DNA of 64,000 nt from Timema cristinae (taxonomy: Eukaryota; Arthropoda; Insecta; Phasmatodea; Timematidae). The stretch lies in assembly GCA_039000515.1 (NCBI GenBank), contig JBCFYV010000012.1, forward strand, positions 121,356,605 through 121,420,604, given 5' to 3'. Under the pieces are notes generated by a model that was not told the DNA's origin, searched no databases, and saw nothing but the letters and a program-made list of their open reading frames with translations. Position numbers and translations under genes: made by a program. Numbering within the stretch: the first letter of the stretch is position 1; the number at the start of each line of letters is the position of its first letter. Below, piece by piece: positions 48,494-61,134 of the stretch.

Positions 48494-51400
48494 ATTTCAG
48501 AGCCATGCCTACTGCCCATGCTTTTAATAAAATGAATGTTCGAGCTCGACTGATCTGGGCTCGTTGATTTCCAGCTTGTTGCGCAACCATCTTTGTTTGC
48601 CTTGTATCTTATCATGGTACTATGGTATTGTATCTTTGGTGATGTAACCACTCATTGCTTACCCTCCTCAGTATTTGTTTGGGATGTTCTCAGATAGGGG
48701 GGGAGGTGGATCCCAACACAGAGGGTAGTGTACAAACATCCGACCGAGGGGCATCAACAGAGCAAACTGGTTGCTGAATGAAGGACAGTACGAGATAGAG
48801 ATAAAGATGTATAACTTGCATAATGCACCAAACACTTTTGGGGTACTAAGTAGAAGATAAATAATATTTGGGGGGTATGGGGGGTAATATATCACTGCTC
48901 TAAGGGGTTGTTGATTCATATTTTATTTCCATCATAACCGCCCATTATCACATTTGAGTTTGGGGGACGTTCAAGTATTACGTAAGTGCCTTAGGGGGGA
49001 GAGAGAGATCGAGCTTTGCTTATTTTTGCTGACAAGGGGGGAGGGAGTCGATGCTTACGTAAGACAGAGAAAGATGGCGGGAGGGTGTATTGCAAGCCGC
49101 TTGAACTTAGGGCAGTAATAAACCTGTTGAGAGGCTAAACGAGGAAGAAATGGAGAAACCTAGCTTATAGAGGAAGTAAGCCAAAGTTTGAGTGACCTAG
49201 CCCCCCCCCCCTCTCTCCACCACCTCCTCTCAAATAGAACATAATAATTGAAAGTGTTGAGACGTGGATTCAAGGACCTAGGTCATTGGATTAAATGGAG
49301 TTTAGGCTTTAAGTAGATTTTTTATAAATATAATATTCATTTATTCACTAATAATACTTTTATTTATTTCTTCAAATAAAGATAAATTAAATTTTTTAAC
49401 TTTTATAATGTTATAGCTTGTTTTAATTTTATCTGTTTAATAAATTTAAATTCATTGTATACCAGTGTCAACTGTCAATTATTTCCCAATATTAATTAAC
49501 ACCTTTATGTTAATAATTAATTACCAGCAATTTATAGATTGCATTACTTTTTATTTTTGTTTATCGCCGCGTCTTACTACCTGTTCAGGCTGTAGGCAAA
49601 TTTGCACGTGAAATAAAAGAAAGGTTATTCCTATGAACAAACTAAAAAAAAGTTGATATCTTATGTTAACAAGGGGAGGCGGGGGTCATACACTTGCTTC
49701 TTATTTTTGCATACAAGGGGGGAGGGGGAAGGGGTTAAAAGTGGGACAAAAATGTGCCTACGTAATACTTGAAGACCCCCTTTTCTTTCGTGTTACATTT
49801 ATATTATTTCAAATGTATGAGGATAACTGGTGTTGCCCTGTTTCAGCAAATCCCGGGATATTTTTCTAACGCCCCAGCAGTGACACAACCTGTCGTTGTT
49901 CCAGAGTATCAAGGAGACCGTGTACATACCCATCGCCAACGGCATCCTGTACTTGGCTGTGAACTTCGCCGGGATGTACACCAAGTACCTGACTGACCGC
50001 GGACAGAGGAAAGCCTTCTTGGAGACCCATCGCTCCATGGAGACGAGGTGCCGCACACAGACGGAGAACGACCGGCAGGAGAAACTGCTGCTATCTGGTG
50101 AGCAAACTCTGCACTCTAGCCGTAGTAGGGGGAGAGCCTTAAGATGAATTGATCTTCATCGCCAACCATGAGTCGTGCTGATACTCTAATTATTGTGATG
50201 GCTAAATCCTGATTGACACTTTCACCGTAAATAGATGGCAGAATCCTCTCGAATGTCGCAAGAATCCACACGATAGCAGAAATATATGTTGGCCCATCAT
50301 GCTTTGCAACACAAACCAGAAACAGCCGATAGTCAATATACTTTTGTACTAATTAGTCTAATGGTTTTAGGGATTAGGAAGGCTATATTGATAGGAAGTG
50401 TACCAGCATTGGCGTGTAGGTAGTGTGGAAGACCATTTAGGGAAAAATTAGCCTCAGTACACCCGACCGAGATTCGAACCTCTATCTCCCCGTCCTCCTT
50501 GATATCTTGTTACTTTGACAGGTCCTCCTTGATATCTTGTTACTTTGACAGGTCCTCCTTGATATCTTGTTACTTTGACGAGTTCTCCTTGATATATTGT
50601 TACTTTGACGAGGAGTCCTTAATATATTGTTACTTTGACGAGTTCTCCTTTATATCTTGTTACTTTGATGAGGATTCTTGATATATTGTTACTTTGACGA
50701 GTTCTCCTTGATATCTTGTTACTTTGATGAGGAGTCCTTGATATATTGTTACTTTGACAGGTCCACCTTAGTGTCGTGTTACTTTGACTACAAGGTTACA
50801 GTTATTGTGAATCGTCTATAGCAGTGAATCGTGATGTGTAAACAGGCGAGGTCCCGGTCACTAATGACCCCAGCGATAGTCCCCTGTGTCTGAAGGCTGT
50901 ATTGAGCTGCTGTGTGGATCTAGACGTTGTTAGGGCCAGAACTGTCCAGAGCATTTTAATGGCGAGTAAATATCTCATCACTCACCATCGACCTGTCCAA
51001 TGTTGGACTTGAGGCAGGGGTGATATCACGGGGGGCTAACTCCCAGGAGGGACGCCAGATACAAGTTGTCAGCTTAGGGGTGATATCTCGGGGGGCTAGC
51101 TCCCAGGAGGGACGTCAGATACAAGTTGTCAGCTCAGTGGTGATATCTCGGGGGGCTAACTCCCAGGAGGGACGCCAGATACAAGTTGTCAGCTTAGGGG
51201 TGATATCTCGGGGGGCTAACTCCCAGGAGGGACGTCAGATACAAGTTGTCAGCTCAGGGGTGATATCTCGGGGGGCTAACTCCCAGGAGGGACGTCAGAT
51301 ACAAGTTGTCAGCTCAGGGGTGATATCTCGGGGGGCTAACTCCCAGGAGGGACGTCAGATACAAGTTGTCAGCTCAGGGGTGATATCTCGGGGGGCTAGC

Positions 51401-54400
51401 TCCCAGGAGGGACGCCAGATACAAGTTGTCAGCTCAGGGGTGATATCACGGGGGGGCTAACTCCCAGGAGGGACATTTCCTTATAATAAACTTTAGGTTA
51501 TCTACCTGCTTCGGTGGTCAAATGGTCTAAAGCGTTATTCGCGCAATAACTGGACTTACATTGACAGTGATATTGAGGTTCAAAAGGGGTCAGGTTTATT
51601 TGATAGGGCTTTCACTGGTTTTCCAGTTTTCTTTGTACAGAAATGCGGGTACAAATCCTCAAAATTCGACATACCTTATTCCTAACATATAAACTTAAGC
51701 CTAAACGGTCAGGGAGACAAGGTGTTAAAAAAAACTCTTTTGGTCACCACGTTCACATTGTATGCCTACATTAATTACGCAAGTGGAGAATGAATTAGGA
51801 AGGTTAAGAGTAGAGGAAAAGCACCCCCCCCCCCCCCCCCCCCCGTATTCAGCAGTTCAGTCTCACGAGAGAGCGACGCCTTAGACCATTTGTCCACAGA
51901 AGCGGGTAAACTAAATAATGGACCTAGTTATAGGAACATATTATTATTACTTGTTCAATGCGTTTTCAACTCTCCATTTCCCAAAGAAATATTAAAAAAC
52001 AAATAAATTTGTCAAAAACTCGGAAACTATTTATTTTCTAAAATATTATTTCAGATAAAAGTTGTTTATTTTCAATATTTCTACAACTCTGCAACTGTAC
52101 GTTTGTTCGTATATCAAAGAGTTGCGGAGATATTATCACAATTAGAAATTTACCCAAATGTGAAGTACCCTCAAAGTTATTTTCATGGGAAATAAACGAG
52201 ATGCGCCATTTTGTTTGTAATGATAAAGAGCGCCTGGATACGAATTTTAGTTAAAATTGTTCAAGAAGATTTTGAGAAAATTGCATTTCTCTTTACACTC
52301 TTCGGTTAAAGCAGATTTAATTTTAGGGCTGGACGGATAATTTCAAAAACATCTCTGGGAGAACGTTAAGTAAACTGTAGATACAAAGTCTTAGCCCTAA
52401 TCGCTAAAATGGTTTAGGCTCTAGTCACACAGACAGACAGACAGACAGACAGACGCAGTGGTGGATTTAAAAAACTTGCACCCCTAGGCACAATTATAAT
52501 ATGCGCCCTCTCTCTCCCCAATTTTGTTCAAGGGTTTTTAGGAGGTTTCGGAAGAAAGAGGTCTGGGGGTGGGGGTGGGGGTTTGTATCCGTGAAATGAT
52601 TTCCATGAAAGATAATCAGACATGTACAGTACATCTGTACATGTCCTACAGTAGATTGAGTTAACATTACGTAGAAGGGGAGACTGACGTCAGTTACAAA
52701 CTGATTGCAAAGTACAGTTATTTAAAAATAAATATTGTCCTTCTGACTTTAACTTGAAATATTTTATCCTGAAAATTGAAAAATGACACCTGGACACGGG
52801 AATCGAACCCGGGACCTTCGGCTTAGTACGCCACTGCTCTTAACACTGAGCTATCCAGGATTCGTCCCGTGCCCATGGTCATTCTTCACTCATAGTTTAA
52901 GGCAGAGTCTATGATGGACGTGCGGAAGTCGTCAGCTTATAAACACGTGATTACATAAGATCACAGCCATCAGACAACGCAGCCACCTGCGACTCGGTAG
53001 TTGGCCGAAGGTCCCGGGTTCGATTCCCGTGTCCAGGTGTCATTTTTCAATTTTCAGGATATGATATCTAAGAGGTGCTATCCTCACCAAAATGCATAGA
53101 TGATAGCTTCGGCTATCTGATTCATTTAACTATTTTGATAATGTTAGTCAATAATTATTAAACATAATTATTAAAAACAAAATATTAAAATAAAAATGCT
53201 ATCCAAAATGTGTTGCCCCCTAAAGCTGTTGCCCCTAGGCCCTTGCCTAGTTGGCCTATAGGGTAAATCCGCTTCTGGACAGACGGTAGGCCTATTACAA
53301 AAAAAAACATGTTTTCTGTATCAGGGAGCATGAAACAGACATCCACCAAAATATTTAATGAGATTGTATTGACTATCACAACACTTTCTCTCTCCGAGGG
53401 GTAGCAAAGAAACTAAAAGTTTGTGTCTCCACTATTTACAGCCCTGAGGCCTCCAATATGTACATCTCTTAAGCCTCCGATATGTACAGCCCTGAGGCCT
53501 CCGATATGTACAGCCCTGAGGCCTCTACTATGTACATCTCTTAAGCCTCCGATATGTACAGCCCTGAGGCCTCTACTATGTACAGCCTCGAGGCCTCCAC
53601 AGCTCTAAATCAGGCCCTATGTATTGAAGTCCAAGCAAAGGAGATTTACCCGACTCCGACGTTTCTAATCCCCCCCCCTCCCCTAAAAACAATGTCACCG
53701 CAGGTTATATCGTCCAATGTTGTGCGCAGTGTTGCCAGACTTCGTGGCCAAGGAGATGATCCGGGACATCGCCAAGGAAGAGGAGAAGGGGGCGTTTGTC
53801 CCCAACCAGTTCCACAAGATCTACATCCATAGGTACGAGGACGTCAGCATCCTGTTCGCTGACATCAAGGGCTTCACAGGTACGTCAGCGTGGATTGGTT
53901 CTCCAGGTCTGGGGTGCAGGGGCATCAATGTCAGGAGTTGTTGGGGAGAGGAGCAAACCACTCATACCTTCATTCAGCGAGTTTGTACAAAACCAGCGAC
54001 TTGTCCATACAACATGACGGGTGATGCTGCAGGTCAAGAAAATGGCTTCACACGACACATCAACTATAATTCTTTGATAATATATAAACGTACATTTCTT
54101 ACTCATAAATGAAATATATTTTATTTTAGTTTAATTTCTTGTAGAGGTATATTTTAATTCCAAACATCAAATCTAAGAATTGATTGAAGAAAATAAAGTG
54201 AACTATTTAAGGGGATGAGTAGGAATAATATTCTGGACTGTCACACACTTGGAAGAAACAGAGAAAAACAAGAATTTTGTAAATTTAGTAAAATTCTGGA
54301 ATATTTGTTAATTTTGGACATTTAAATTAAAGCTTGAAAATAGTAGTTCTTTGGATTGACTAAAAAGTGAAATGAAGAAACTAATCACACTTATTAAAAC

Positions 54401-57400
54401 TGTCTTACTACCCTTTAAAGAAGGGTTGTGAAGCGACAGAAGAGGTATTTCCCATCAACCTTAAATCATTCTGTTTTAAACACAAGTTAAATGATTCCAC
54501 ACTTAGTTTGACAAGAAATGAAATCTTATTACTCCTTTCTTCAATCAAAGCTACCTGGAAAAAATGGGAGTTCCCTCTGGAAAACACAGGGAATTTGTTA
54601 GTAAGAAAATGTTGGCAACACTGATAATCAACGCGTACTGCCTCCCAAACGCAAGGACTGCGGTGTTAGATCGCTGCTCTTGCTTTGTGCCTCAAGAGGA
54701 GGAGGCGCAATATTTTCACGGGGTTTTTGAGCGGCCATCAGCTGTAACATTCATTACTTGATACATTTTCACCTCTTCTGGGTAATCCTCACTCATGGGA
54801 ACAACTGTTATTTTCACACCACCTAAAGTACTGGCTGTGAAACCTTATTTGTGTACAAAGTGGAAATTAACAACAACAACAACAAAAAAGGGGGAATGGG
54901 GATTTTTGAGGAGCTTGTTCTTACAAGCAAAATGGATGCCTCTTGAAGCTATTAGGGATATTACAGGTGACTGAAATAGATCTAGGGGTGGAGAAAGAAG
55001 GTGGAGGTCAAATTTATTACAGGGTGGGGGGCAATGGCCCTCTTAGCTTCCTGGTTACAACGCCCATGACCTGTAGTGGAATTGAGTCAGGTTGATGTAC
55101 AACCAATTTTTATACAGAGTGATAGTTTTGTTCTGTGTCTTAACATTGTTTCAGACTTTTGGTAATTTTCTTGTATTTTCTTGATAAATACAAACTTCTA
55201 ACATTTTCCTCACACCTCTTAAAGTAAATATAACCTCCCAATTGATTACATCACTGTCTGGTGTGTGTTGATTGGTTTCAGCGCTGGCCAGTCGTTGCAG
55301 TCCGCAGGAACTTGTCCGGGTACTGAACGACCTGTTCGCAAGGTTCGACAAACTGGCAGCTGTAAGTGGTTATAAAACACCTGACTTTATTGACGGAGCA
55401 ATCTGATGATTACTGTGGCTTCACAGGTTTGGGGAAAAAAAAAAAAGCAAGAGCCGAGTTGAAATGTGGTCTGTTTCAATGGGACTTTTGGGGCCACCTT
55501 TTCACACAAAATAATAATTACCTTCATTTCTTTGCTTTATTCATTTTTATTAATATGATATGTACATAAAATAAATATAAGGGTTTCTTAACTTTATTTT
55601 ACTAAGGTATTTTATTTTTCCCCCTTACAGTGCTTATCATCTTTTAAAAAATGAGTTTTGGGTGATCCGTAAATTTTTGACAGAATCAGAATTTATTACA
55701 TCATAAAAACAAGTTTACATACTATTTAACAAAGGAAGGTGTTTGGTTGTCAAACAGTATGTGCCCCCCCTCCCACCCCCCAAAAAAATTGGAAATTTAC
55801 GAGACGTCCATGACTTCCTCTGCCCCCATCCCCCAAAATCGGAAATTTAGCCATGTCCATGACCATGGCCCTGCCTCCCTCCCCCCAAAATTGGACATTC
55901 AGGCATGTTAATGACCCCCCGCCCCCCAATTGCAAAGTAAGACACAGCCCCCACCTGAACATGTGGTTGCCTATGTCCCAGGAGAACCATTGTCTGCGTA
56001 TCAAGCTGCTAGGGGACTGCTACTACTGTGTCTCGGGACTACCCCGAGCTCGTCCTGACCACGCGCACTGCTGCGTTGAGATGGGGCTCCACATGATCAA
56101 GGCGATACAGTACGTCAGACAGAAGACTCAGGTGGGTGATACCAGTAGCTCAGTGGTAGACTGTCTGTCGATGACTGAGAGATCTCAGTCAAAGTGCACT
56201 GAGGCTGGTCTTTACTGAGTGGTTTTCTACTCTCCCTCACACAAATCTCAGTCAGGTGCACTGAGGCTGGTCTTTACGAGTGGTTTTCCACTCTCCCTCC
56301 ACACAAATGTGTGTACAACACCCTCTAGAGTCAACTTTATTTATCCCTAACACATTTAGCGTAGTAAGTACTCATCCATAGAAGTCGAATGGGTAATGAG
56401 ACGAGGTGATAATTTTTTTTTAAACAAAATGAGAAGATACGCATGAGAACTATGTTTGTTTTTTATTCATAGAAACAAAGAACATTATAGGCTTCCCTAA
56501 TAAGCCTATGGAAGCCTCAAATTTTGAATTTGAGTTGAATCTTGTTAGTATTTTTGTATTCGAGTCAAATTCCAAATCTTAATATTTGAATATTTGTACA
56601 GAGTTCGAAATTCTAAACCCAAACGATTCTGATGTAATTTGATTGAAATTTGAATCTAAAAGTCAAAATTTTGAATAATTTAACTTTTAAAAGAAATTAT
56701 CACAGATCCATTATTTGACTTTGAACATAGAATGTCAAAATCTTTAATATTAAAAAAAACTAGTCATTATTTGGACACATTTATTGAACTTATTAGTTTT
56801 ATTGGAGTCAATTAAAGAAATAAAATATGTAATTTAATCCAATAGCCGATTTGGATTTGATAATGTTTCATTAAAAAGTATTTAACTCGAATTCAAGTCA
56901 AAACATTTTAATTATAAAATATTCATTTTGGATTTGATTTGGAATTGAATATCTTGGATTCACCCTAGCTTACTTCTGATAAAAATATTTGTTTGCAAGT
57001 GCCTGTAGCTACTGAACTGTGAGTGCCAGGTTCAATTCCCAATTTGGCCAAATAATTAATAATTTGTGAAATTGTGTTTAACCCATTTAAAGTAATTGTG
57101 TTATATTTGGAATAAGGTATAGGAAAGGTGGATAGAAACATATAAAAGGAACGAGCACCATATGGATTTTACAATGCTGCCACTGGACAAAGAGGTAATG
57201 GCTGCCTCTTGAAGAGCATTCATCGTTAACACCTATTCCCCCAACCTAGGTTTCGTTCTATCAGAACTAATCAGGCGGAAGTATTAAATGTGTAACGCAA
57301 CTTCCTAAAAGAGGAAACCAAAAAACACAAAAGGTAAAAAAAAGTAAATTTGTAAATAATGAAAGGACACTTAGACAGGAACATGTAAAAGGAATAACAC

Positions 57401-60400
57401 AAAGGACAAACACAGGAAATGAACCAACAACCAACATACCGGTACGGTATGTTGTGTCGGTTCTTGAATTAATTTGGTTTGTTATTCGTGTGGTGATATA
57501 ATCAGTCGGTACAGCAAATGTGAGTTAAATACTTCAAATAAAATATCTATATACATTTATATTTATTGTAGCCAACATTAATAATAGCATTTAATATATT
57601 AAGTTAGTAGAATCAGTTTGTTGGTATAACAATATCTATCTAAAGTGACTGCTACAGATCACATGACTTGATTTATGAATATATGAAAGGAGTTTTAACA
57701 TAGCTCTATAAGGAAAACATATTTTCACTTCATGAGGTAATTGTATTATATTTGTAAGAAGGTACAGAAAAGGTGAATAGAAACATATGGTTTCTTATTT
57801 TAGGAAGTTGTGTTGCGCATTTCACACTCCTCATGATAAGTTCCGATAGAATGAAACCTAGGTCGGGGGATTGGGCGGTGACGATCAATTTTCTTTAAGA
57901 GCCAACCATTACCAATATGTCCAGTGGAAGCAGTGTAAAGTGTGAACTGTGTTCTTCTTTTCATTGTAACAACCATATTGTGCTTGTTCCCTTTTATATG
58001 TTTCTATCCACCTTTCCCCGTACCTTTTTCCAAATATAATACAAAAGTAGCTTTAATAACTGCCAGATAGTGTTTTATACAAGATGCCTACTATACCCTT
58101 TGTTTACCGTGAACGATAGCAAGCTAACCTTCCAAAATGGCGTAGATTATAATACAGGACATAAGATACTCCATCAAGGTGACATGCATGTGTTTGTAAG
58201 CAGGTGGACCTCAACATGCGTATTGGCATCCACTCGGGCTCCGTGCTTTGCGGGGTTCTGGGGTTACGCAAGTGGCAGTTTGACGTCTGGTCATATGACG
58301 TGACGCTCGCCAACCATCTTGAGTCCGGAGGTATACCAGGGTGAGTTGTACTGGGGACTAGGTGAGAGACAGTTTGACGTCTGGTCGTATGACATAACAC
58401 TCGCCAACTGTAGTGAGTTAGTAGGTACAAATAACACCATCAGCTTTTTGGTTAGCAATGACTTAAAACTATTTGGCCTAACCTAAGTTGAGGCGGAAAT
58501 GTAATTATTGTCTAAACAACTGTTTTATCATTTTCTTTAATGGCAGGTCAACATAATATAAAAAATAACAGAATAATATAAATAATAGTCAGGTGTGCTA
58601 ACCGCTCACTACAACCCTGCGTCTGTCGTTGTATTTTCAGGAGGGTCCATATCTCCAAGGCGACACTCGAATGTCTGAATGAAGTGTACGAGGTGGAGCC
58701 TGGCCTGGGGGACACCAGGGACCCTTATCTCAAGGTCAGTCTACACTGGTGGTCATGTGGGCTAAGGCATCAGGTTTTCATTATACTCGATTACCCGTCG
58801 GTCGGTTTCAGTGTTAGATTCCCATCAACCTGAGGGGGATTTCCTTAAATGGTTTTCCACTGTCTCCATGCAAATATGGGTGCATTTCCTCACAATTATA
58901 TCTCCCTCATCACTACATCATCAGTGTAAATATGAGGATAGAGCAGGTGGGTAAACATGAGAAGATGTATTTTTTGTGGTGCACCGAGGTGTAATCGGGT
59001 CAGTGTACCCCTCCAGGACCACGACGTGGAGACCTACCTCATCAAGCAGGTGGAGCCTCTGAGACCCAGGCGCAGACTGCACCACCGGTACTCCCGACCT
59101 CGGCTCTGGTCCGAGGACGATAAGGCCGGCACCGTGGTCACCCTGGCGACGGAGAACAACAACTCGGCCGTCGTGACCACCGCGCAGAACAATACCGCCG
59201 CACTCAGCTTCATCGAGGAGGAGATCACCACAGACTGGCAGCCAGAGATCCCCTTCGAGAACGTGAGTGACAGCACTCTATTTATACTAGCACTCTCTTA
59301 CACCTTGAACTCTCTTTCTACTTGCAAAGCCTTTCTTGCTGCACTCTATTTCTACTTACATTCTCTTTTATTCTTAACTCTATTAACCCTTTCAATCTCT
59401 TTCTCCTTGCACTCCCTTTTCTGCTGAACTCACACCTCAGTTGTACTTCCTTTCATCTTGCGGTCCATTTCTTATGTCTCTCTCTTCATTCATACACTCT
59501 CTATATAATTATGTTGTTCCTTTGACCTAATGTCACCATCTTTAGTTGTGTATTCCTCCACAAGGAGTCAGCACAATATGTCCAACAGAGTGCATTGTAC
59601 GCTCCCTGATATTTTCAGCTTACCTCGGCGTTCCGACTTTGATGACGACAATTCCTGGAGGAGGAGGCCGACTCTATGACGGACAAGGGTGGCCCTGGAC
59701 TGAGCATGGCCGAGCAGGTTGACGAGATCATCGACCACAGCATTGAGATCGAGAGCAACAAAAGGATGAGGAGGCCAACCTGAACGCCTGGACGCTGAGT
59801 TCCGGAACTGGACATGGAGCACAAGGTGACACTGGTCGGATAACAGCTTGGCTTGTGATAGACAGTGACAGGGAGCACAAGGTGACACTGGTGGGATAAC
59901 AGCTCTGGCTTGTGATAGACAGTGACAAGGATAACAGCTTGGCTTGTGATAGACAGTGCACTGATCGGATAACAGCTCTGGCTTGTGATAGACAGTGACA
60001 CTGTCGGATAACAGCTCTGGCTTGTGATAGACAGTGACACTGGTAGGATAACAGCTCTGGCTTGTGATAGACAGTGACACTGATCGGATAACGCTCTGCT
60101 TGTGATAGACAGTGACACTGGTCGGATAACAGCTCTGGCTTGTGATAGACAGTGACACGGGTAGGATAACAACTCTGGCTTGTGATAGACAGTGACACTG
60201 GTTGGATAACAGCTCTGGCTTGTGATAGACAGTGACACTGGTCGGATAACAGCTCTAGCTTGTGATAGACAGTGACACTGATCGGATAACAGCTCTGGCT
60301 TGTGATAGACAGTGACACTGGTCGGATAACAGCTCTGCTTGTGATAGACAGTGACACTGTAGGATAACAACTCTGGCTTGTGATAGACAGTGACACTGGT

Positions 60401-61091
60401 TGGATAACAGCTCTGGCTTGTGATAGACAGTGACACTGGTCGGATAACACCTCTGGCTTGTGATAGACAGTGACACTGGTAGGATAACAACTCTGGCTCT
60501 TGATAGACACTAGTTTAAATCTTGAGTTTGAACAGAATCCATAAAACTGTTGAAGCTGTAATCTCAGGTACAATTATTATAAGACACATATTTTTTTGAG
60601 TTTGCGGGCACACTAAACATCAAGATCCATTATCACCAGGTCATTTTTTTCATATTTACTTTTATTTTTCACATCCATGACAGTTTTCAGCCTGAGTCAT
60701 TTTTTTTTTTTTTATTCAAGTCATATATTTTCCTTTACCAGCTTTCTAGGCCTGTCATAGCTTCATTTTCATATTTACTATACTTTCCTTATATGAGAAA
60801 GTAAGGTGACCTGGTGGTCTAGGGGTAAGGTGTCGGACTTCTGTGCTGAGGATCCGGGGCTCAATCCTCGGTCCCGGCACAGATTTATCCGATTACCAAA
60901 CCCTTCCTTCACCTCTGACAAGACATCTTCTGAATGTGAGGAATGCCAGGCCTCCACCGTGGTTCGGATTCCACGTTAAACTGTAGGTCCTTCATTTCAT
61001 CTCACAATCACCCTACCATTACACATTAGCGTAAGTGTGTATAACCCGAACGGGTAGTAAGACGTGGTGATGATATAATATAATAATAATA

Positions 61092-61134
<43 letters not shown>

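Larger units (their letters stand above)
51960..53410. mobile_element. second copy of the long-TIR element, split by the hAT insertion
   Basis: The segments 52080-52455 and 53278-53410 together resemble 28260-28735: TGAAGTACCCTCAAAGT, TAATGATAAAGAG, a GACAGACA run, GGAGCATGAAACAGAC and CACAACACTTTCTCT. The hAT element at 52456 interrupts it at its GACAGACA run. Confidence 0.7.

Noticed and set aside
51020..51460. 146-codon frame with [13 protein letters not shown] repeats
   Set aside because: This is the 60-bp intron 6 repeat read in its open frame; both neighbouring cyclase exons join in phase without it.
53796..54112. Extension of exon 7 past 53879
   Set aside because: The frame stays open, but KGFT followed by the intron sequence breaks the conserved C1a continuation, which exon 8 restores exactly.
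59568..60573. Minus-strand frames of 196-291 codons over the 40-bp array
   Set aside because: They are repeat-driven frames in three registers over a minisatellite on the opposite strand to the cyclase gene.
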